A DNA stretch of 64,000 bases. It comes from Aquimarina sp. MMG016 (GTDB taxonomy: Bacteria > Bacteroidota > Bacteroidia > Flavobacteriales > Flavobacteriaceae). Below, piece after piece: positions 10,422-19,647 of the stretch. Made by a program: the position numbers and the translations under genes. Each line of letters opens with the position of its first letter. Positions within the stretch are counted from its first letter, which is position 1. The notes beneath the pieces are model-generated. The model did no database searches and was not told where the DNA came from. It saw nothing but the letters and a program-made list of their open reading frames with translations. The stretch is taken from the NCBI RefSeq assembly GCF_018100805.1, contig NZ_JAGJEA010000002.1, forward strand, positions 186,001-250,000, in the 5' to 3' direction.

Positions 10422-10452
10422 CAAAGTACGAATAAAAATGAATAGTATGCAA
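10422..10452 (-). promoter_or_regulatory. Candidate promoter of ald
   Basis: On the minus strand TTG (10452-10450), 21 bases, then TACTTTG (10428-10422) resembles the flavobacterial promoter, with one base missing from the TAnnTTTG box. It ends 20 bp upstream of the preferred ATG. Confidence 0.35.
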
Positions 10453-10529
10453 ATGTTGTTTGGTTTTAGATAAGAGGTATTAAGATATAATTTGTTTTTT
10501 TAATATATAATCTATCATATCCAGTTTTT

Positions 10530-11030
10530 TCAGGATTTTTTTCTAAACTTTCTTAGTTCCGAAAGATCAATTCCATGTATTTGGTCAAATATTTTTGTTC
10601 TTATGATGTGTAGTACTATTAAAATAACACCAATAAATGGTATTAAAAGATATATATCTCGATAATCAATAATCTCAGAATCTTCAATAATTATAGAAGA
10701 TAATTGAAATGTGTATAGTGCAATAGGAATAAGAATTACAAGATACCACCAATGTTTACAGGTGAAAAACCAGATTAAAAAAAGTAATAAAGGAATTAAT
10801 TTTCCAAGTACAACCCAGACAAAAACATTAACACTTTCATAATATTTGCTCTTATAAATAAAAAAAGAATTTTCCCAAATTACAGAATCTGGGAATAATT
10901 CATTAATGTAAAATAAAAAAGGAATTGTAGATATAAGTAAAATAATTATACTAGCTACTCTTAGGTTTTTTAATTTTACTTGCTTTGATTGCTCCTTTGG
11001 CGAAAGGGTTTTGTGCGTTAGTTTTGTCAT
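10530..11030 (-). CDS. Four-segment integral membrane protein
   Basis: About 166 residues from the ATG at 11030 (182 if the ATG at 11078 is used). Four hydrophobic segments follow a basic N terminus: VASIIILLISTIPFLFYI, VFVWVVLGKLIPLLLFLIWFF, WWYLVILIPIALYTFQL and IYLLIPFIGVILIVLHII. The start KEQSKQVKLKNLRVASI resembles a small membrane protein I remember as recurrent in Flavobacteriia, of unknown function. Its 5' end overlaps a small secreted-protein ORF in another frame, so the true start is uncertain. Confidence 0.65.
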   Translation of the reverse strand: MTKLTHKTLSPKEQSKQVKLKNLRVASIIILLISTIPFLFYINELFPDSVIWENSFFIYKSKYYESVNVFVWVVLGKLIPLLLFLIWFFTCKHWWYLVILIPIALYTFQLSSIIIEDSEIIDYRDIYLLIPFIGVILIVLHIIRTKIFDQIHGIDLSELRKFRKKS

Positions 11031-11148
11031 TTTGTGTGCGAGGAGTGTGAATTTCGTTACTGTTTTTTTGTCCGTCATTATCCATTTGGGTAATAGAATA
11101 ATAACTACTTAAAAAAAACAGGGTAAAGATGATTGTTGTGATTTTCAT
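10951..11148 (-). CDS. Small exported protein, overlaps next gene
   Basis: A 65-residue ORF with an ATG start. It begins with a convincing signal-peptide-like segment (MKITTIIFTLFFLSSYYSIT) followed by a polar, Asn/Lys-rich tail. It overlaps the downstream membrane-protein gene by 80 bp, or 128 bp with the longer start. Either both are real with translational coupling, or one start is misplaced. No family was recognised. Confidence 0.45.
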   Translation of the reverse strand: MKITTIIFTLFFLSSYYSITQMDNDGQKNSNEIHTPRTQNDKTNAQNPFAKGAIKASKIKKPKSS

Positions 11149-11411
11149 TGTTCTAGGGTTTTAATTAGTTGATCCATAAACTTATAAGAAAAAACAACTA
11201 CTAACCGATTCAAAAAAACAGTAATTTTGCAAGCTCTAAGCTCAAGTTTTTACTATTTAGAAATGGTATTTATGAATTTTTAAATGTGATAAAACACCTA
11301 ATTAACCGATTAAAATACTCTTTATATTGCTTGATAAAAATAAATAAGATTTTATGTAAGAAAATGAATGGTGTTGTTAAATTTTTGTAAAACCGTAGCT
11401 TTTAACACTTT

Positions 11412-11816
11412 TTACCTCAAAAATAATACTCGTTTACCGTTATTTATTACTTTTATTTCAACTTTTTGAGCATTAAGAGGTAATAAATTGGCAACTTTTT
11501 CTGGCCATTCTATAAAAATCCAAGCATCAGTATCAAGATATTCTTCAAAACCTATTTGAAAAGCTTCCTCTTCATCCTGAATTCTATAGAAGTCAAAATG
11601 ATAAATAATTTTATCAACACTATGATATTCGTTGACTAACGCATAAGTTGGGCTGGAAATAGCATCAGTAACTCCTAATTGTTTACTAATTTCTTTTATT
11701 AAGGTAGTTTTTCCAGCTCCCATTTCGGCATCAAAAAGAAGAATATTGCTTTTAGTATTTTTAATAACTTGATTAGCAACTACTGAAAGATCATCCAGGG
11801 TATATTCAATCGTCAT
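11412..11816 (-). CDS. tsaE: tRNA t6A biosynthesis ATPase TsaE
   Basis: The essential P-loop ATPase that works with TsaB, TsaC and TsaD to form N6-threonylcarbamoyladenosine at position 37 of ANN-decoding tRNAs. At 134 residues it has family length. Walker A is GAGKTT (33-38, after LLFDAEM), the SPTYALVNEY segment matches the family Thr/Tyr region, and HFDFYR plus FIEWPEKV match the switch and Walker B-like motifs. It lies 83 bp downstream of porX on the same strand, a neighbourhood common in Bacteroidetes. A long perfect stem-loop ends 15 bp before its start codon and could affect its translation or mRNA processing. Confidence 0.95.
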   Translation of the reverse strand: MTIEYTLDDLSVVANQVIKNTKSNILLFDAEMGAGKTTLIKEISKQLGVTDAISSPTYALVNEYHSVDKIIYHFDFYRIQDEEEAFQIGFEEYLDTDAWIFIEWPEKVANLLPLNAQKVEIKVINNGKRVLFLR

Positions 11817-11831
11817 TAGGTATATTAATTG

Positions 11832-11892
11832 TTGATGGTTTTAGTTTTATACTATGATATCATAAATATGAAGAATAAACTAAAACCATCAA
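11832..11892 (-). promoter_or_regulatory. Nested palindrome between porX and tsaE
   Basis: TTGATGGTTTTAGTTT (11832-11847) and its perfect 16-bp complement (11877-11892) enclose 29 bases that themselves contain the 12-bp palindrome TATGATATCATA (11853-11864). There is no T run in the direction of transcription, so a plain terminator is unlikely. A translation-control, processing or protein-binding structure is possible. Confidence 0.75.
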
Positions 11893-11898
11893 ATAAAA

Positions 11899-13449
11899 CT
11901 ATCTTGGATTTAATACAATAAAAGGGATTACCATTTCTTCTAAAGATACACCGCCATGTTGATAAGTGTTTCTGTAATAACTTACATAATGATTATAATT
12001 ATTAGGGTAAGCAAAGAAATAATCTCCTTTGGCAAAAATAAAGGAACTACTCATATTAATTGAAGGAAGATGTATTGTCTTTGGATCCGTAGCTGCTAAA
12101 ACCTCTTTGTTTTCATACGTAAGGCTTTTACCAGTTTTATAACGCAAGTTTAAACTGGTGTTTTTATCACCAATAACCTTAGAAGGATTTTTTACATTTA
12201 TAGTTCCGTGATCAGTGGTAATTAAGAGTTTGAAACCAAGCTGTTGGGCTTGTTGAATCATATCTAGCAAAGGAGAGTTTTTAAACCAGCTTTGTGTAAG
12301 AGATCGATATGACTTGTCATTAGAAGCTAATTCTTTGATGACTTCCATTTCGGTCTTACTATGTGATAACATATCCACAAAATTGTATACAACTACAGTA
12401 AGGTCATTATCTTTTAATCCCTTAAAGTTAGCTGCTAGTGTTTTTCCGGATCTTTCGTTAGTGATTTTGTAGTACTCATGCTTTATGTTTAAGCCTAATC
12501 GCTGTAATTGTGCAGTAAGGAACTCATTTTCATTCATGTTTTTACCGCCTTCATCAGTGTCATCTAACCATAAGTCAGGATGTCTTTTCTTCATTTCAGA
12601 GGGCATTAAACCAGAGAAAATTGCATTACGTGCATATTGAGTGGCGGTAGGAAGGATACTATAATATGAAGTTTCGTATTCTTTTTTATAGTAATTATTT
12701 ACTGCCGGTTCAAAAGCTTTCCACTGATCATATCTTAGATTGTCGATTACTACAAATAGTGTAGGTTGATCTTTGCTAATTTCTGGTAACACTTTTTCTT
12801 TAAATAATGTGTGAGACATTATTGGGGCATCAGAATTACCACCAAACCATGTTGGATAGTTTTTATCAATAAATTTGCAGAATTGGGAATTAGCTTCAAC
12901 TTTTTGTGATTCCAAAATCTCAAACATACCTGTATCCTCAATATCTTCTAATTGTATTTCCCAATAAATAAGTCTTTGATATAAATCTGCCCACTCTTCA
13001 AAAGAATTTACCATAGCCATATCCATTGCTATTTTTCTAAATTCTTGTTGATAGTTAGAAGTAGTTTTTTCTGAAACCAATCTAGAGTTATCCAGATTTT
13101 TCTTTAGACTTAATAATATTTGGTTTGGATTAACAGGTTTAATGAGGTAATCGGCAATTTTACTGCCAATTGCTTCTTCCATAATATATTCTTCTTCACT
13201 TTTGGTAATCATTACCACTGGTAGACTATCTTTTTTTTCCTTAATCTCTGATAAAGTCTCTATTCCTGATAACCCAGGCATGTTTTCGTCTAAAAAAACA
13301 ATATCAAAATTATCTTCATCCAATACTTCCAGAGCTTCGGTACCACTTTGACATTTGGTTACATCATAATTTTTCTGTTCAAGAAATAATATATGCGGTT
13401 TTAATAAATCAATTTCATCATCCACCCACAGTATTTTTATATTGCTCAT
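11899..13449 (-). CDS. porX: PorX: response regulator with PglZ phosphodiesterase domain
   Basis: This is the T9SS regulator that pairs with the sensor PorY. Residues 1-120 form a CheY-like receiver with acidic pair Asp10/Asp11, phospho-acceptor Asp54 (VFLDENMPG), Thr82 and Lys104. The C-terminal half (about 210-516) is an alkaline-phosphatase-superfamily PglZ domain: VVIDNLRYDQW (Asp236), the candidate nucleophile Thr in PTATQYARNAIFSG (268-270), ITTDHGT metal ligands and the end QHGGVSLEEMVIPFIVLNP. In Porphyromonas, PorX has been reported to act as a phosphodiesterase on cyclic oligonucleotides. The 516 residues match the family. Its presence fits the T9SS cargo genes elsewhere in the window. 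It is followed by tsaE and divergent from an HD gene. Confidence 0.95.
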   Translation of the reverse strand: MSNIKILWVDDEIDLLKPHILFLEQKNYDVTKCQSGTEALEVLDEDNFDIVFLDENMPGLSGIETLSEIKEKKDSLPVVMITKSEEEYIMEEAIGSKIADYLIKPVNPNQILLSLKKNLDNSRLVSEKTTSNYQQEFRKIAMDMAMVNSFEEWADLYQRLIYWEIQLEDIEDTGMFEILESQKVEANSQFCKFIDKNYPTWFGGNSDAPIMSHTLFKEKVLPEISKDQPTLFVVIDNLRYDQWKAFEPAVNNYYKKEYETSYYSILPTATQYARNAIFSGLMPSEMKKRHPDLWLDDTDEGGKNMNENEFLTAQLQRLGLNIKHEYYKITNERSGKTLAANFKGLKDNDLTVVVYNFVDMLSHSKTEMEVIKELASNDKSYRSLTQSWFKNSPLLDMIQQAQQLGFKLLITTDHGTINVKNPSKVIGDKNTSLNLRYKTGKSLTYENKEVLAATDPKTIHLPSINMSSSFIFAKGDYFFAYPNNYNHYVSYYRNTYQHGGVSLEEMVIPFIVLNPR

Positions 13450-13511
13450 GTATTTTAATTTTTGCTATTATTAATCTAAAAGACGTAATTATTTTCTGTT
13501 TATGTCAAAAA

Positions 13512-13543
13512 ATAACTTGTATTCATATTGAAATGCAAGTTAT
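13512..13543. promoter_or_regulatory. Dyad in the porX / HD-gene divergent region
   Basis: ATAACTTGTATT (13512-13523) and AATGCAAGTTAT (13532-13543) form a 12-bp inverted repeat with one mismatch and an 8-base spacer. It is centred about 80 bp upstream of porX and 60 bp upstream of the preferred HD-gene start, which suits an operator. Confidence 0.5.
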
Positions 13544-13557
13544 GAACTGCATATATG

Positions 13558-13565
13558 TATATTTG
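13558..13565 (+). promoter_or_regulatory. Candidate -7 box of the HD gene
   Basis: TATATTTG is a perfect TAnnTTTG box. No TTG lies at the ideal distance upstream. If used, transcription would start after the ATG at 13555, which favours the TTG start at 13588. Confidence 0.35.
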
Positions 13566-13587
13566 TTTTTGTAAAAGTAAAATAAAC

Positions 13588-14817
13588 TTGAAAAAAAGAA
13601 ATAAACTTAAAATATTAAACGACCCAATTTACGGTTTTATTACGATACCAAACGAACTAATTTTTGATCTCATAGAACATAGATATTTTCAAAGATTACG
13701 AAGAATATCACAGATGGGACTTTCATACTTAGTATATCCAGGAGCACATCATACACGTTTTCATCATGCACTAGGCTGCATGTATCTTATGCAAAACACT
13801 GTGCGAGTCCTTCGTTTTAAAGGAGTTAATATATCTGATGAGGAAGAAAATGCATTATATATCGCTATTTTATTACATGATATTGGTCACGGACCTTTCT
13901 CTCATGCTATGGAACATAGTATAGTGAATGAAGTGAATCATGAATCGATTTCTCTTATGTTTATGGAGAAAATTAATAAAGAATTTAACGGTAGTTTAAC
14001 GCTTGCTATTCAAATATTCAAAGGAGAGTACCACCGTAATTTTTTGCATCAGTTGATTTCGGGTCAGTTGGATATGGATCGTTTAGACTATCTGAAACGA
14101 GATAGTTTTTATACCGGAGTTGCTGAAGGTAATATTAATAGTGAACGTTTGATTACTATGCTTACAGTGGTTGATGATGAATTGGTAGTCGAAGAAAAAG
14201 GGATATATTCTGTAGAAAAATTTTTACTGGCTAGACGATTAATGTATTGGCAGGTGTATCTACATAAGACAAGTCTGGTTGCAGAGAGTTTATTGATCAG
14301 GGTTCTTAAGCGAGCCAAAGAATTAGTAGAAAGAGGTATTAAGTTACATGCAAGTGAGGCGTTGACTTTTTTTTTAGAGCATAAAATAACATCAGATAAT
14401 TTCACTTTAGAAGTTTTAGAGACTTTTTCTCGATTAGATGATTATGATATTGTTTTGGCTATGAAGGAATGGACAAGGTGTGATGATTTTGTACTTAGTC
14501 GTTTATCATCAATGATTATTGATAGAGACCTTCTTAAGATAAAGGTTAAAAAGAAAGCTTTTAGCGAACAAAAAGTTCAGACTCGTATAGATAAGTTTAT
14601 GTATGATTATAAAATTTCTGAGGAAGAAGCCCGTTATTTTGTATTTACAGGAGCTATTTCTAACCAGGCTTATCATCAAAACAAACAAAATATAAATATA
14701 TTATATAAGTCAAATAAAATAGTAGATATAGTTAAGGCTACAGATCAATTTAATCTCAAAGCACTTTCAAAACCCGTAACTAAATATTTTATATGCTACC
14801 CAAAGCACGAAGATTAA
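13588..14817 (+). CDS. HD-domain phosphohydrolase
   Basis: This 409-residue protein of the dGTPase-like HD superfamily has HTRFHHALG (first metal His), [12 protein letters not shown] (HD pair) and [19 protein letters not shown] (distal Asp), so a dinuclear metal site is intact. Family members hydrolyse nucleotides or phosphate esters; the exact substrate is unknown. The frame is open from an ATG at 13555, but the first 11 residues (MYICFCKSKIN) look unlike the family. The TTG at 13588 gives the start [21 protein letters not shown] and lies downstream of a candidate promoter, so I prefer it. It is followed closely by lpxD. Confidence 0.88.
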   Translation: MKKRNKLKILNDPIYGFITIPNELIFDLIEHRYFQRLRRISQMGLSYLVYPGAHHTRFHHALGCMYLMQNTVRVLRFKGVNISDEEENALYIAILLHDIGHGPFSHAMEHSIVNEVNHESISLMFMEKINKEFNGSLTLAIQIFKGEYHRNFLHQLISGQLDMDRLDYLKRDSFYTGVAEGNINSERLITMLTVVDDELVVEEKGIYSVEKFLLARRLMYWQVYLHKTSLVAESLLIRVLKRAKELVERGIKLHASEALTFFLEHKITSDNFTLEVLETFSRLDDYDIVLAMKEWTRCDDFVLSRLSSMIIDRDLLKIKVKKKAFSEQKVQTRIDKFMYDYKISEEEARYFVFTGAISNQAYHQNKQNINILYKSNKIVDIVKATDQFNLKALSKPVTKYFICYPKHED

Positions 14818-14828
14818 CACATTTTTTA

Positions 14829-14836
14829 TACTTTTG
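14829..14836 (+). promoter_or_regulatory. Candidate -7 box before lpxD
   Basis: TACTTTTG matches TAnnTTTG but ends only 6 bp before the preferred ATG, and no clear -33 TTG is seen. If active it would give a nearly leaderless lpxD transcript. Confidence 0.3.
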
Positions 14837-14842
14837 CCATTA

Positions 14843-15871
14843 ATGATTTTTACAGCCACACAAATTGCCGGAATACTTAATGGTGAGATCGAAGGAGATG
14901 AAACCGTTGAAGTATCTAAATTAGCCAAAATAGAAGAAGGAACTAAAGGTTCATTAACCTTTTTATCTAATCCCAAATATACCCAGTATATATATTCTAC
15001 TGATGCATCGATCACTATAGTGGATAAATCTTTTGAAGCAGAATCTAATATAAAAACTACGTTGATTAGGGTAGAAGATGCTTATAAAGCTTTTTCTCAG
15101 CTATTGGAGTATTATAATATGGTAAAAATGAATAAAACCGGGATAGAACAACCCTGTTTTATTTCAGATAGTGCTTCTTATGGAGACAATATATATTTTG
15201 GAGCATTTTCTTATATGGGTGAAAATGTCAAAATAGGTGAAAACGCCAAAATATACCCTAATGTATATATCGGAGACAATGTTACTTTAGGGGATAATGT
15301 AACTGTTTTTGCGGGTGCTAAAATATATTCTGAAACTGTGATTGGTAATAATTGTGTGATTCATAGTGGAGCTATAGTTGGAGCCGATGGTTTTGGGTTT
15401 ACCCCAAACGAAAAAGGAGAATATAGTAAAGTACCACAAACAGGAAATGTAATTATCGAGGATTATGTTGATGTTGGTGCCGGTACTACTATAGATAGAG
15501 CTACTTTAGGTTCAACAGTAATACGAAGAGGAGTTAAACTTGATAACCAGATACAGATTGCCCATAATGTAGAGATTGGCGAACATACCGCAATTGCTGC
15601 ACAAACAGGTATTGCAGGTTCAACTAAAATAGGTAAACATTGTTTGATAGGAGGTCAGGTTGGTATTGCTGGTCATTTAGTTATAGGAGATAAAGTTAGG
15701 ATACAAGCCCAATCTGGTATCGGAAGAAATATAAAAGATGGAGAAGCTATTCAAGGGTCTCCGGCATTAGGATATTCTGATTTTAATAAATCCTATGTTC
15801 ATTTTAAGAATTTACCCAAAATTGTAGATACGGTATACAAACTTGAAAAAAAGATAAATAATAATGAGTAA
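14843..15871 (+). CDS. lpxD: UDP-3-O-acylglucosamine N-acyltransferase LpxD
   Basis: The third enzyme of lipid A synthesis transfers a 3-hydroxyacyl chain from ACP to the 2-amino group of UDP-3-O-acyl-glucosamine. The N-terminal uridine-binding domain ([18 protein letters not shown]) is followed by a hexapeptide-repeat left-handed beta-helix (about residues 105-310), with the catalytic His in [12 protein letters not shown]. The frame extends to a TTG at 14834, but the ATG at 14843 gives the family start [12 protein letters not shown] and 342 residues. The stop overlaps the lpxC start by 8 bp, showing translational coupling in the lipid A operon. Confidence 0.95.
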   Translation: MIFTATQIAGILNGEIEGDETVEVSKLAKIEEGTKGSLTFLSNPKYTQYIYSTDASITIVDKSFEAESNIKTTLIRVEDAYKAFSQLLEYYNMVKMNKTGIEQPCFISDSASYGDNIYFGAFSYMGENVKIGENAKIYPNVYIGDNVTLGDNVTVFAGAKIYSETVIGNNCVIHSGAIVGADGFGFTPNEKGEYSKVPQTGNVIIEDYVDVGAGTTIDRATLGSTVIRRGVKLDNQIQIAHNVEIGEHTAIAAQTGIAGSTKIGKHCLIGGQVGIAGHLVIGDKVRIQAQSGIGRNIKDGEAIQGSPALGYSDFNKSYVHFKNLPKIVDTVYKLEKKINNNE

Positions 15872-17267
15872 CGCTGTTTCAAGTAAACAAAGAACTATTG
15901 AAAAAGAAGTGCAACTTAAAGGGGTTGGGCTTCATACAGGTAAAGATGTTACATTAACTTTTAAACCTGCTCCGGTAAATCATGGTTACGCATTTTGTAG
16001 AGTAGATCTAGAAGGAAATCCCATTATAGAGGCTGATGCTAATTATGTGGTAAATACCCAAAGAGGTACCAATTTGGAGAAAAACGGGGTGAGTATTCAG
16101 ACTTCGGAACATGTTTTAGCTGCTTGTGTGGGACTTGAGATCGATAATCTTCTTATTGAATTAAATGCTTCAGAACCTCCAATAATGGATGGTTCCAGTA
16201 AATTTTTTATTGAAGCTCTTGAAAAAGCAGGTCTTGTAGAACAAGAAGCAGATAGAGAAGAATATATTGTAAAGGATGTAATTTCTTATACCGATGAAGA
16301 GTCTGGTAGCGAAATCATAGTAATGCCTTCTGATACATATCAGGTTACAACTATGGTAGATTTTGGTACTAAAGTTTTAGGTACTCAGAATGCTTCGTTA
16401 AAAAGTCTCTCAGAATTTAAAAAAGAGATAGCAGATGCAAGAACTTTTAGTTTCTTACACGAGTTAGAAATGTTGTTAGAACATGGTTTAATCAAAGGAG
16501 GAGACCTCAATAATGCTATCGTCTATGTAGATAAGGAATTGAGTCCTGATACTATGGAAAAGCTGAAAGTAGCCTTTGGTAAAGATTCTATTGCGATCAA
16601 ACCTAATGGAATATTAGATAATTTAACACTTCATTATCCTAACGAAGCTGCGCGCCATAAATTATTAGATGTTATAGGTGATTTGGCATTAATTGGCACA
16701 AGAATTAGAGGTAAAGTCATAGCTAATAAACCTGGACATTTTGTAAATACACAGTTTGCTAAAAAGCTTTCCAAAATTATAAAGATCGAAAAGCGAAACA
16801 AAGTTCCGCAGTTTGATCTTACCAAGGAACCATTGATGGATATCAATAAAATTATGGAAATGTTGCCACATAGGTCACCTTTTTTATTGATTGACAGAAT
16901 TCTGGAAATGTCTGATAAACATGTGGTTGGTATGAAAAACGTGACCATGAATGAGCCTTTCTTTGTAGGTCATTTTCCGGGAGCACCAGTAATGCCGGGA
17001 GTACTTCAGGTAGAAGCAATGGCACAGACAGGTGGGATTTTGGCATTAAGCACTGTCCCGGATCCAGAAAACTATCTTACCTATTTCATGAAGATTGATA
17101 AGGTGAAATTTAAACAACAAGTGTTACCAGGAGATACTTTGATTTTTAAATTAGAGTTACTTACTCCGATCCGTAGAGGTATTTGTCATATGCAAGCTTT
17201 CGCTTATGCTAACGGGAAGTTAGTTACCGAAGCTGAACTTATGGCGCAAATTGTAAAATCAAAATAA
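15864..17267 (+). CDS. lpxC: Bifunctional LpxC deacetylase / FabZ dehydratase
   Basis: A 467-residue fusion typical of Bacteroidetes. Residues 1 to about 310 are UDP-3-O-acyl-GlcNAc deacetylase, the committed step of lipid A synthesis, with zinc ligands His83 (SEHVLAAC), His265 and Asp269 ([15 protein letters not shown]). Residues about 325-467 are 3-hydroxyacyl-ACP dehydratase FabZ, with catalytic His370 ([11 protein letters not shown]) and Glu384 (LQVEAMAQ). The linker [20 protein letters not shown] joins them. Fusion ties lipid A commitment to the enzyme that competes for hydroxyacyl-ACP. It overlaps lpxD by 8 bp and is followed 10 bp later by lpxA. Confidence 0.97.
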   Translation: MSNAVSSKQRTIEKEVQLKGVGLHTGKDVTLTFKPAPVNHGYAFCRVDLEGNPIIEADANYVVNTQRGTNLEKNGVSIQTSEHVLAACVGLEIDNLLIELNASEPPIMDGSSKFFIEALEKAGLVEQEADREEYIVKDVISYTDEESGSEIIVMPSDTYQVTTMVDFGTKVLGTQNASLKSLSEFKKEIADARTFSFLHELEMLLEHGLIKGGDLNNAIVYVDKELSPDTMEKLKVAFGKDSIAIKPNGILDNLTLHYPNEAARHKLLDVIGDLALIGTRIRGKVIANKPGHFVNTQFAKKLSKIIKIEKRNKVPQFDLTKEPLMDINKIMEMLPHRSPFLLIDRILEMSDKHVVGMKNVTMNEPFFVGHFPGAPVMPGVLQVEAMAQTGGILALSTVPDPENYLTYFMKIDKVKFKQQVLPGDTLIFKLELLTPIRRGICHMQAFAYANGKLVTEAELMAQIVKSK

Positions 17268-17277
17268 TAAAATACTA

Positions 17278-18060
17278 ATGAATCAACCATTAGCATACGT
17301 TCACCCAGGAGCAAAAATTGCAAAAAATGTAGTAATAGAACCTTTTACTACCATTCATAATAATGTAGTGATTGGAGAAGGAACCTGGATAGGCTCTAAT
17401 GTAACTATTATGGAAGGGGCTCGAATAGGTAAGAATTGTAGTATTTTTCCAGGAGCTGTGATTTCTGCAACACCTCAGGATAAAAAGTTTAATGACGAGG
17501 ATACCATAACTGAGATTGGTGATAATACCACAATTCGTGAATGTGTAACGATTAATCGAGGTACTGCAGATAGAATGAAAACCAAAATTGGTAATAACTG
17601 TTGGATCATGGCATATTGTCATATTGCACATGATTGTATAGTTGGTGATAATTGTATTTTTTCTAATAATAGTACATTAGCAGGTCATATCAATGTAGGA
17701 GATTATGTTGTTCTGGCAGGAATGGCAGCTGTACAACAATTTTGTAGTATAGGTAATCATGCATTTGTAACCGGGGGATCCTTGGTTCGTAAAGATGTAC
17801 CTCCTTTTGTAAAGGCTGCTCGTGAACCTCTTTCTTATGTGGGAATTAATTCAATAGGCTTAAGAAGAAGAGGTTTTAGTACAGAAAAGATTAGAGAGGT
17901 TCAGAATATATATAGAATTTTATACCAAAAAAATTATAATAACTCACAAGCTGTTGCAATTATTGAAGCAGAGATGGAAGCGACACCAGAACGAGATGAA
18001 GTCCTAGAGTTTATTAAAAATTCTCAAAGAGGTATTATGAAAGGATACTTCTCTAATTAA
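17278..18060 (+). CDS. lpxA: UDP-N-acetylglucosamine acyltransferase LpxA
   Basis: The first enzyme of lipid A synthesis, adding a 3-hydroxyacyl group to the 3-OH of UDP-GlcNAc. It is a 260-residue trimeric left-handed beta-helix with hexapeptide repeats throughout residues 1-185. The catalytic His is His118 in CHIAHDC, equivalent to Escherichia coli His125. The C-terminal helical domain (GLRRRGFSTEKIREVQNIYR) is intact. It lies in the lpxD-lpxC/fabZ-lpxA operon. Confidence 0.96.
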   Translation: MNQPLAYVHPGAKIAKNVVIEPFTTIHNNVVIGEGTWIGSNVTIMEGARIGKNCSIFPGAVISATPQDKKFNDEDTITEIGDNTTIRECVTINRGTADRMKTKIGNNCWIMAYCHIAHDCIVGDNCIFSNNSTLAGHINVGDYVVLAGMAAVQQFCSIGNHAFVTGGSLVRKDVPPFVKAAREPLSYVGINSIGLRRRGFSTEKIREVQNIYRILYQKNYNNSQAVAIIEAEMEATPERDEVLEFIKNSQRGIMKGYFSN

Positions 18061-18105
18061 TTTAGTTTGAAGTAATATTGTAATAGAAATTTAAGATTTA
18101 AAATA

Positions 18106-18672
18106 ATGGCGAATACTAGTGATATTAGAAATGGATTGTGTATTAAATACAATCACGATATATATAAAATTATTGAGTTTTTACACGTAAAACCAGGAAA
18201 AGGTCCTGCTTTTGTAAGAACAAAATTAAAAAGTGTAACTACAGGAAAAGTAATTGATAATACGTTTTCTGCAGGTCATAAGATTGACGATGTGCGAGTT
18301 GAAACACACAAATTTCAATTTTTGTATGCAGAAGGTGACACCTATCATTTTATGAATACAGAAGATTATAATCAGATTACCTTAGAAAAATCTTCTTTAG
18401 ATGCTCCTGGCTTGTTAAAAGAAGGAGAAGTAGTAACAGTAATTATTAATTCTGAAGACCAAATGCCACTTTCTGTAGAAATGCCTGCAAGTGTTATATT
18501 AGAAGTAACTGCTACTGAACCAGGTGTAAAAGGAAATACAGCAACTAATGCTACCAAACCTGCTACAGTAGAAACGGGAGCAGAGGTAATGGTTCCTCTT
18601 TTTATCAATGAAGGTGATAAAATTAAAGTCGAAACTGAAAAAGGAACGTATAAAGAACGTATTAAAGAATAA
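18106..18672 (+). CDS. efp: Translation elongation factor P
   Basis: EF-P binds between the P and E sites and relieves stalling at polyproline. The 188-residue protein has the usual three beta-barrel domains. The tip loop carries Lys32 in VKPGKGPAF, equivalent to the modified lysine of E. coli EF-P; no modification enzyme is encoded nearby. It lies between lpxA (45 bp upstream) and a second LpxD-like gene (36 bp downstream), so it is co-transcribed with lipid A genes, as in other Flavobacteriaceae. Confidence 0.96.
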   Translation: MANTSDIRNGLCIKYNHDIYKIIEFLHVKPGKGPAFVRTKLKSVTTGKVIDNTFSAGHKIDDVRVETHKFQFLYAEGDTYHFMNTEDYNQITLEKSSLDAPGLLKEGEVVTVIINSEDQMPLSVEMPASVILEVTATEPGVKGNTATNATKPATVETGAEVMVPLFINEGDKIKVETEKGTYKERIKE

Positions 18673-18695
18673 TTCAGAATTCCAAATTCTGAATT
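18671..18695 (+). repeat. Intra-operon hairpin between efp and the lpxD paralogue
   Basis: AATTCAGAAT (18671-18680) pairs perfectly with ATTCTGAATT (18686-18695) around a five-base loop, beginning at the efp stop codon. A further CTGAATT copy follows. Without a T run it is more likely a processing or stability element than a terminator. Confidence 0.55.
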
Positions 18696-18708
18696 CTGAA
18701 TTATAGAA

Positions 18709-19647
18709 ATGAAGTTTCCTCAAGCTCATACTTTACAGCAAATTGCTACGATAATATCTTCTGAATTTATTGGTGATCCTGATTTTCCTGTGTTAGGAAT
18801 GAATGAAATTCATGTGGTTACACCAGGTGATATTGTATTTGTAGATCATCCAAAATATTATGATAAAGCATTAGAAAGTGCAGCAACCGTAGTGTTAATA
18901 AACAAAAAAGTTGATTGTCCAGAAGGTAAAGCTTTATTGATATCTGATGACCCTTTTAGAGATTTTAATAAGCTTACTAAATATTTTAGACCTTTTGAGA
19001 AATCTACTTCTTTAATTTCTCCATCTTCAAGCATTGGGGATAATACTATCATTCAACCAGGAACTTTTGTCGGTAATAATGTGGTTATTGGAGATAATTG
19101 TCTGATCCATGCTAATGTTAGTATATATGATAATACTATAATTGGTAATAATGTTACTATTCACTCAGGAACAGTTTTAGGAGCTGATGCCTTTTATTAT
19201 AAAAAAAGGCCAGAAGGTTTTGATAAGTTGATTTCTGGAGGAAGGATAATTATAGAAGATAATGTAGATTTAGGTTCATTATGTTCTATAGATAGAGGTG
19301 TAACAGGTAATACAACTGTAAAAGAAGGTACTAAAATTGATAATCAAGTACATATTGGTCACGATACCGTAATTGGTAAAAAATGTTTGATAGCCTCACA
19401 AGTAGGCATTGCTGGATGTGTAATTATAGAGGATGAAGTGACAATTTGGGGACAAGTTGGTATAACCAGCGGAATAACAATTGGTACCAAAGCAGTGATT
19501 TCTGCACAATCCGGAGTCAGTAAATCTTTAGAAGGAAATAAGAGTTATTTCGGAACTCCAGCTGATGATTTTAGAAAAAAGTATAAGGAGATTGCCTCAA
19601 TAAGACAAATTCCAGGGATAATAGAAAAATTGAAAGATAATGAGTAG
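18709..19647 (+). CDS. LpxD-like acyltransferase paralogue
   Basis: A 312-residue second member of the LpxD family within 5 kb of the first. The N-terminal uridine-binding-like domain (FPQAHTLQQIATIISSEFIGD) is followed by hexapeptide repeats (about 105-285), and the catalytic-type His is kept in NQVHIGHDTVIG. It is about 30 residues shorter than LpxD and has a shortened C-terminal helix. It may have different acyl or sugar specificity, for example in O-antigen or another UDP-sugar pathway, or may be a second LpxD. Its stop overlaps the next gene by 8 bp. Confidence 0.88.
   Translation: MKFPQAHTLQQIATIISSEFIGDPDFPVLGMNEIHVVTPGDIVFVDHPKYYDKALESAATVVLINKKVDCPEGKALLISDDPFRDFNKLTKYFRPFEKSTSLISPSSSIGDNTIIQPGTFVGNNVVIGDNCLIHANVSIYDNTIIGNNVTIHSGTVLGADAFYYKKRPEGFDKLISGGRIIIEDNVDLGSLCSIDRGVTGNTTVKEGTKIDNQVHIGHDTVIGKKCLIASQVGIAGCVIIEDEVTIWGQVGITSGITIGTKAVISAQSGVSKSLEGNKSYFGTPADDFRKKYKEIASIRQIPGIIEKLKDNE

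Noticed and set aside
11899..13449. PglZ domain as part of a BREX-type phage defence system
   Set aside because: The receiver domain at the N terminus and the tsaE neighbour identify PorX. None of the BREX partner genes is present.
13555..13587. ATG at 13555 as the start of the HD protein
   Set aside because: The extra 11 residues do not fit the family, and a perfect -7 box overlaps this segment, which makes the TTG at 13588 more likely.
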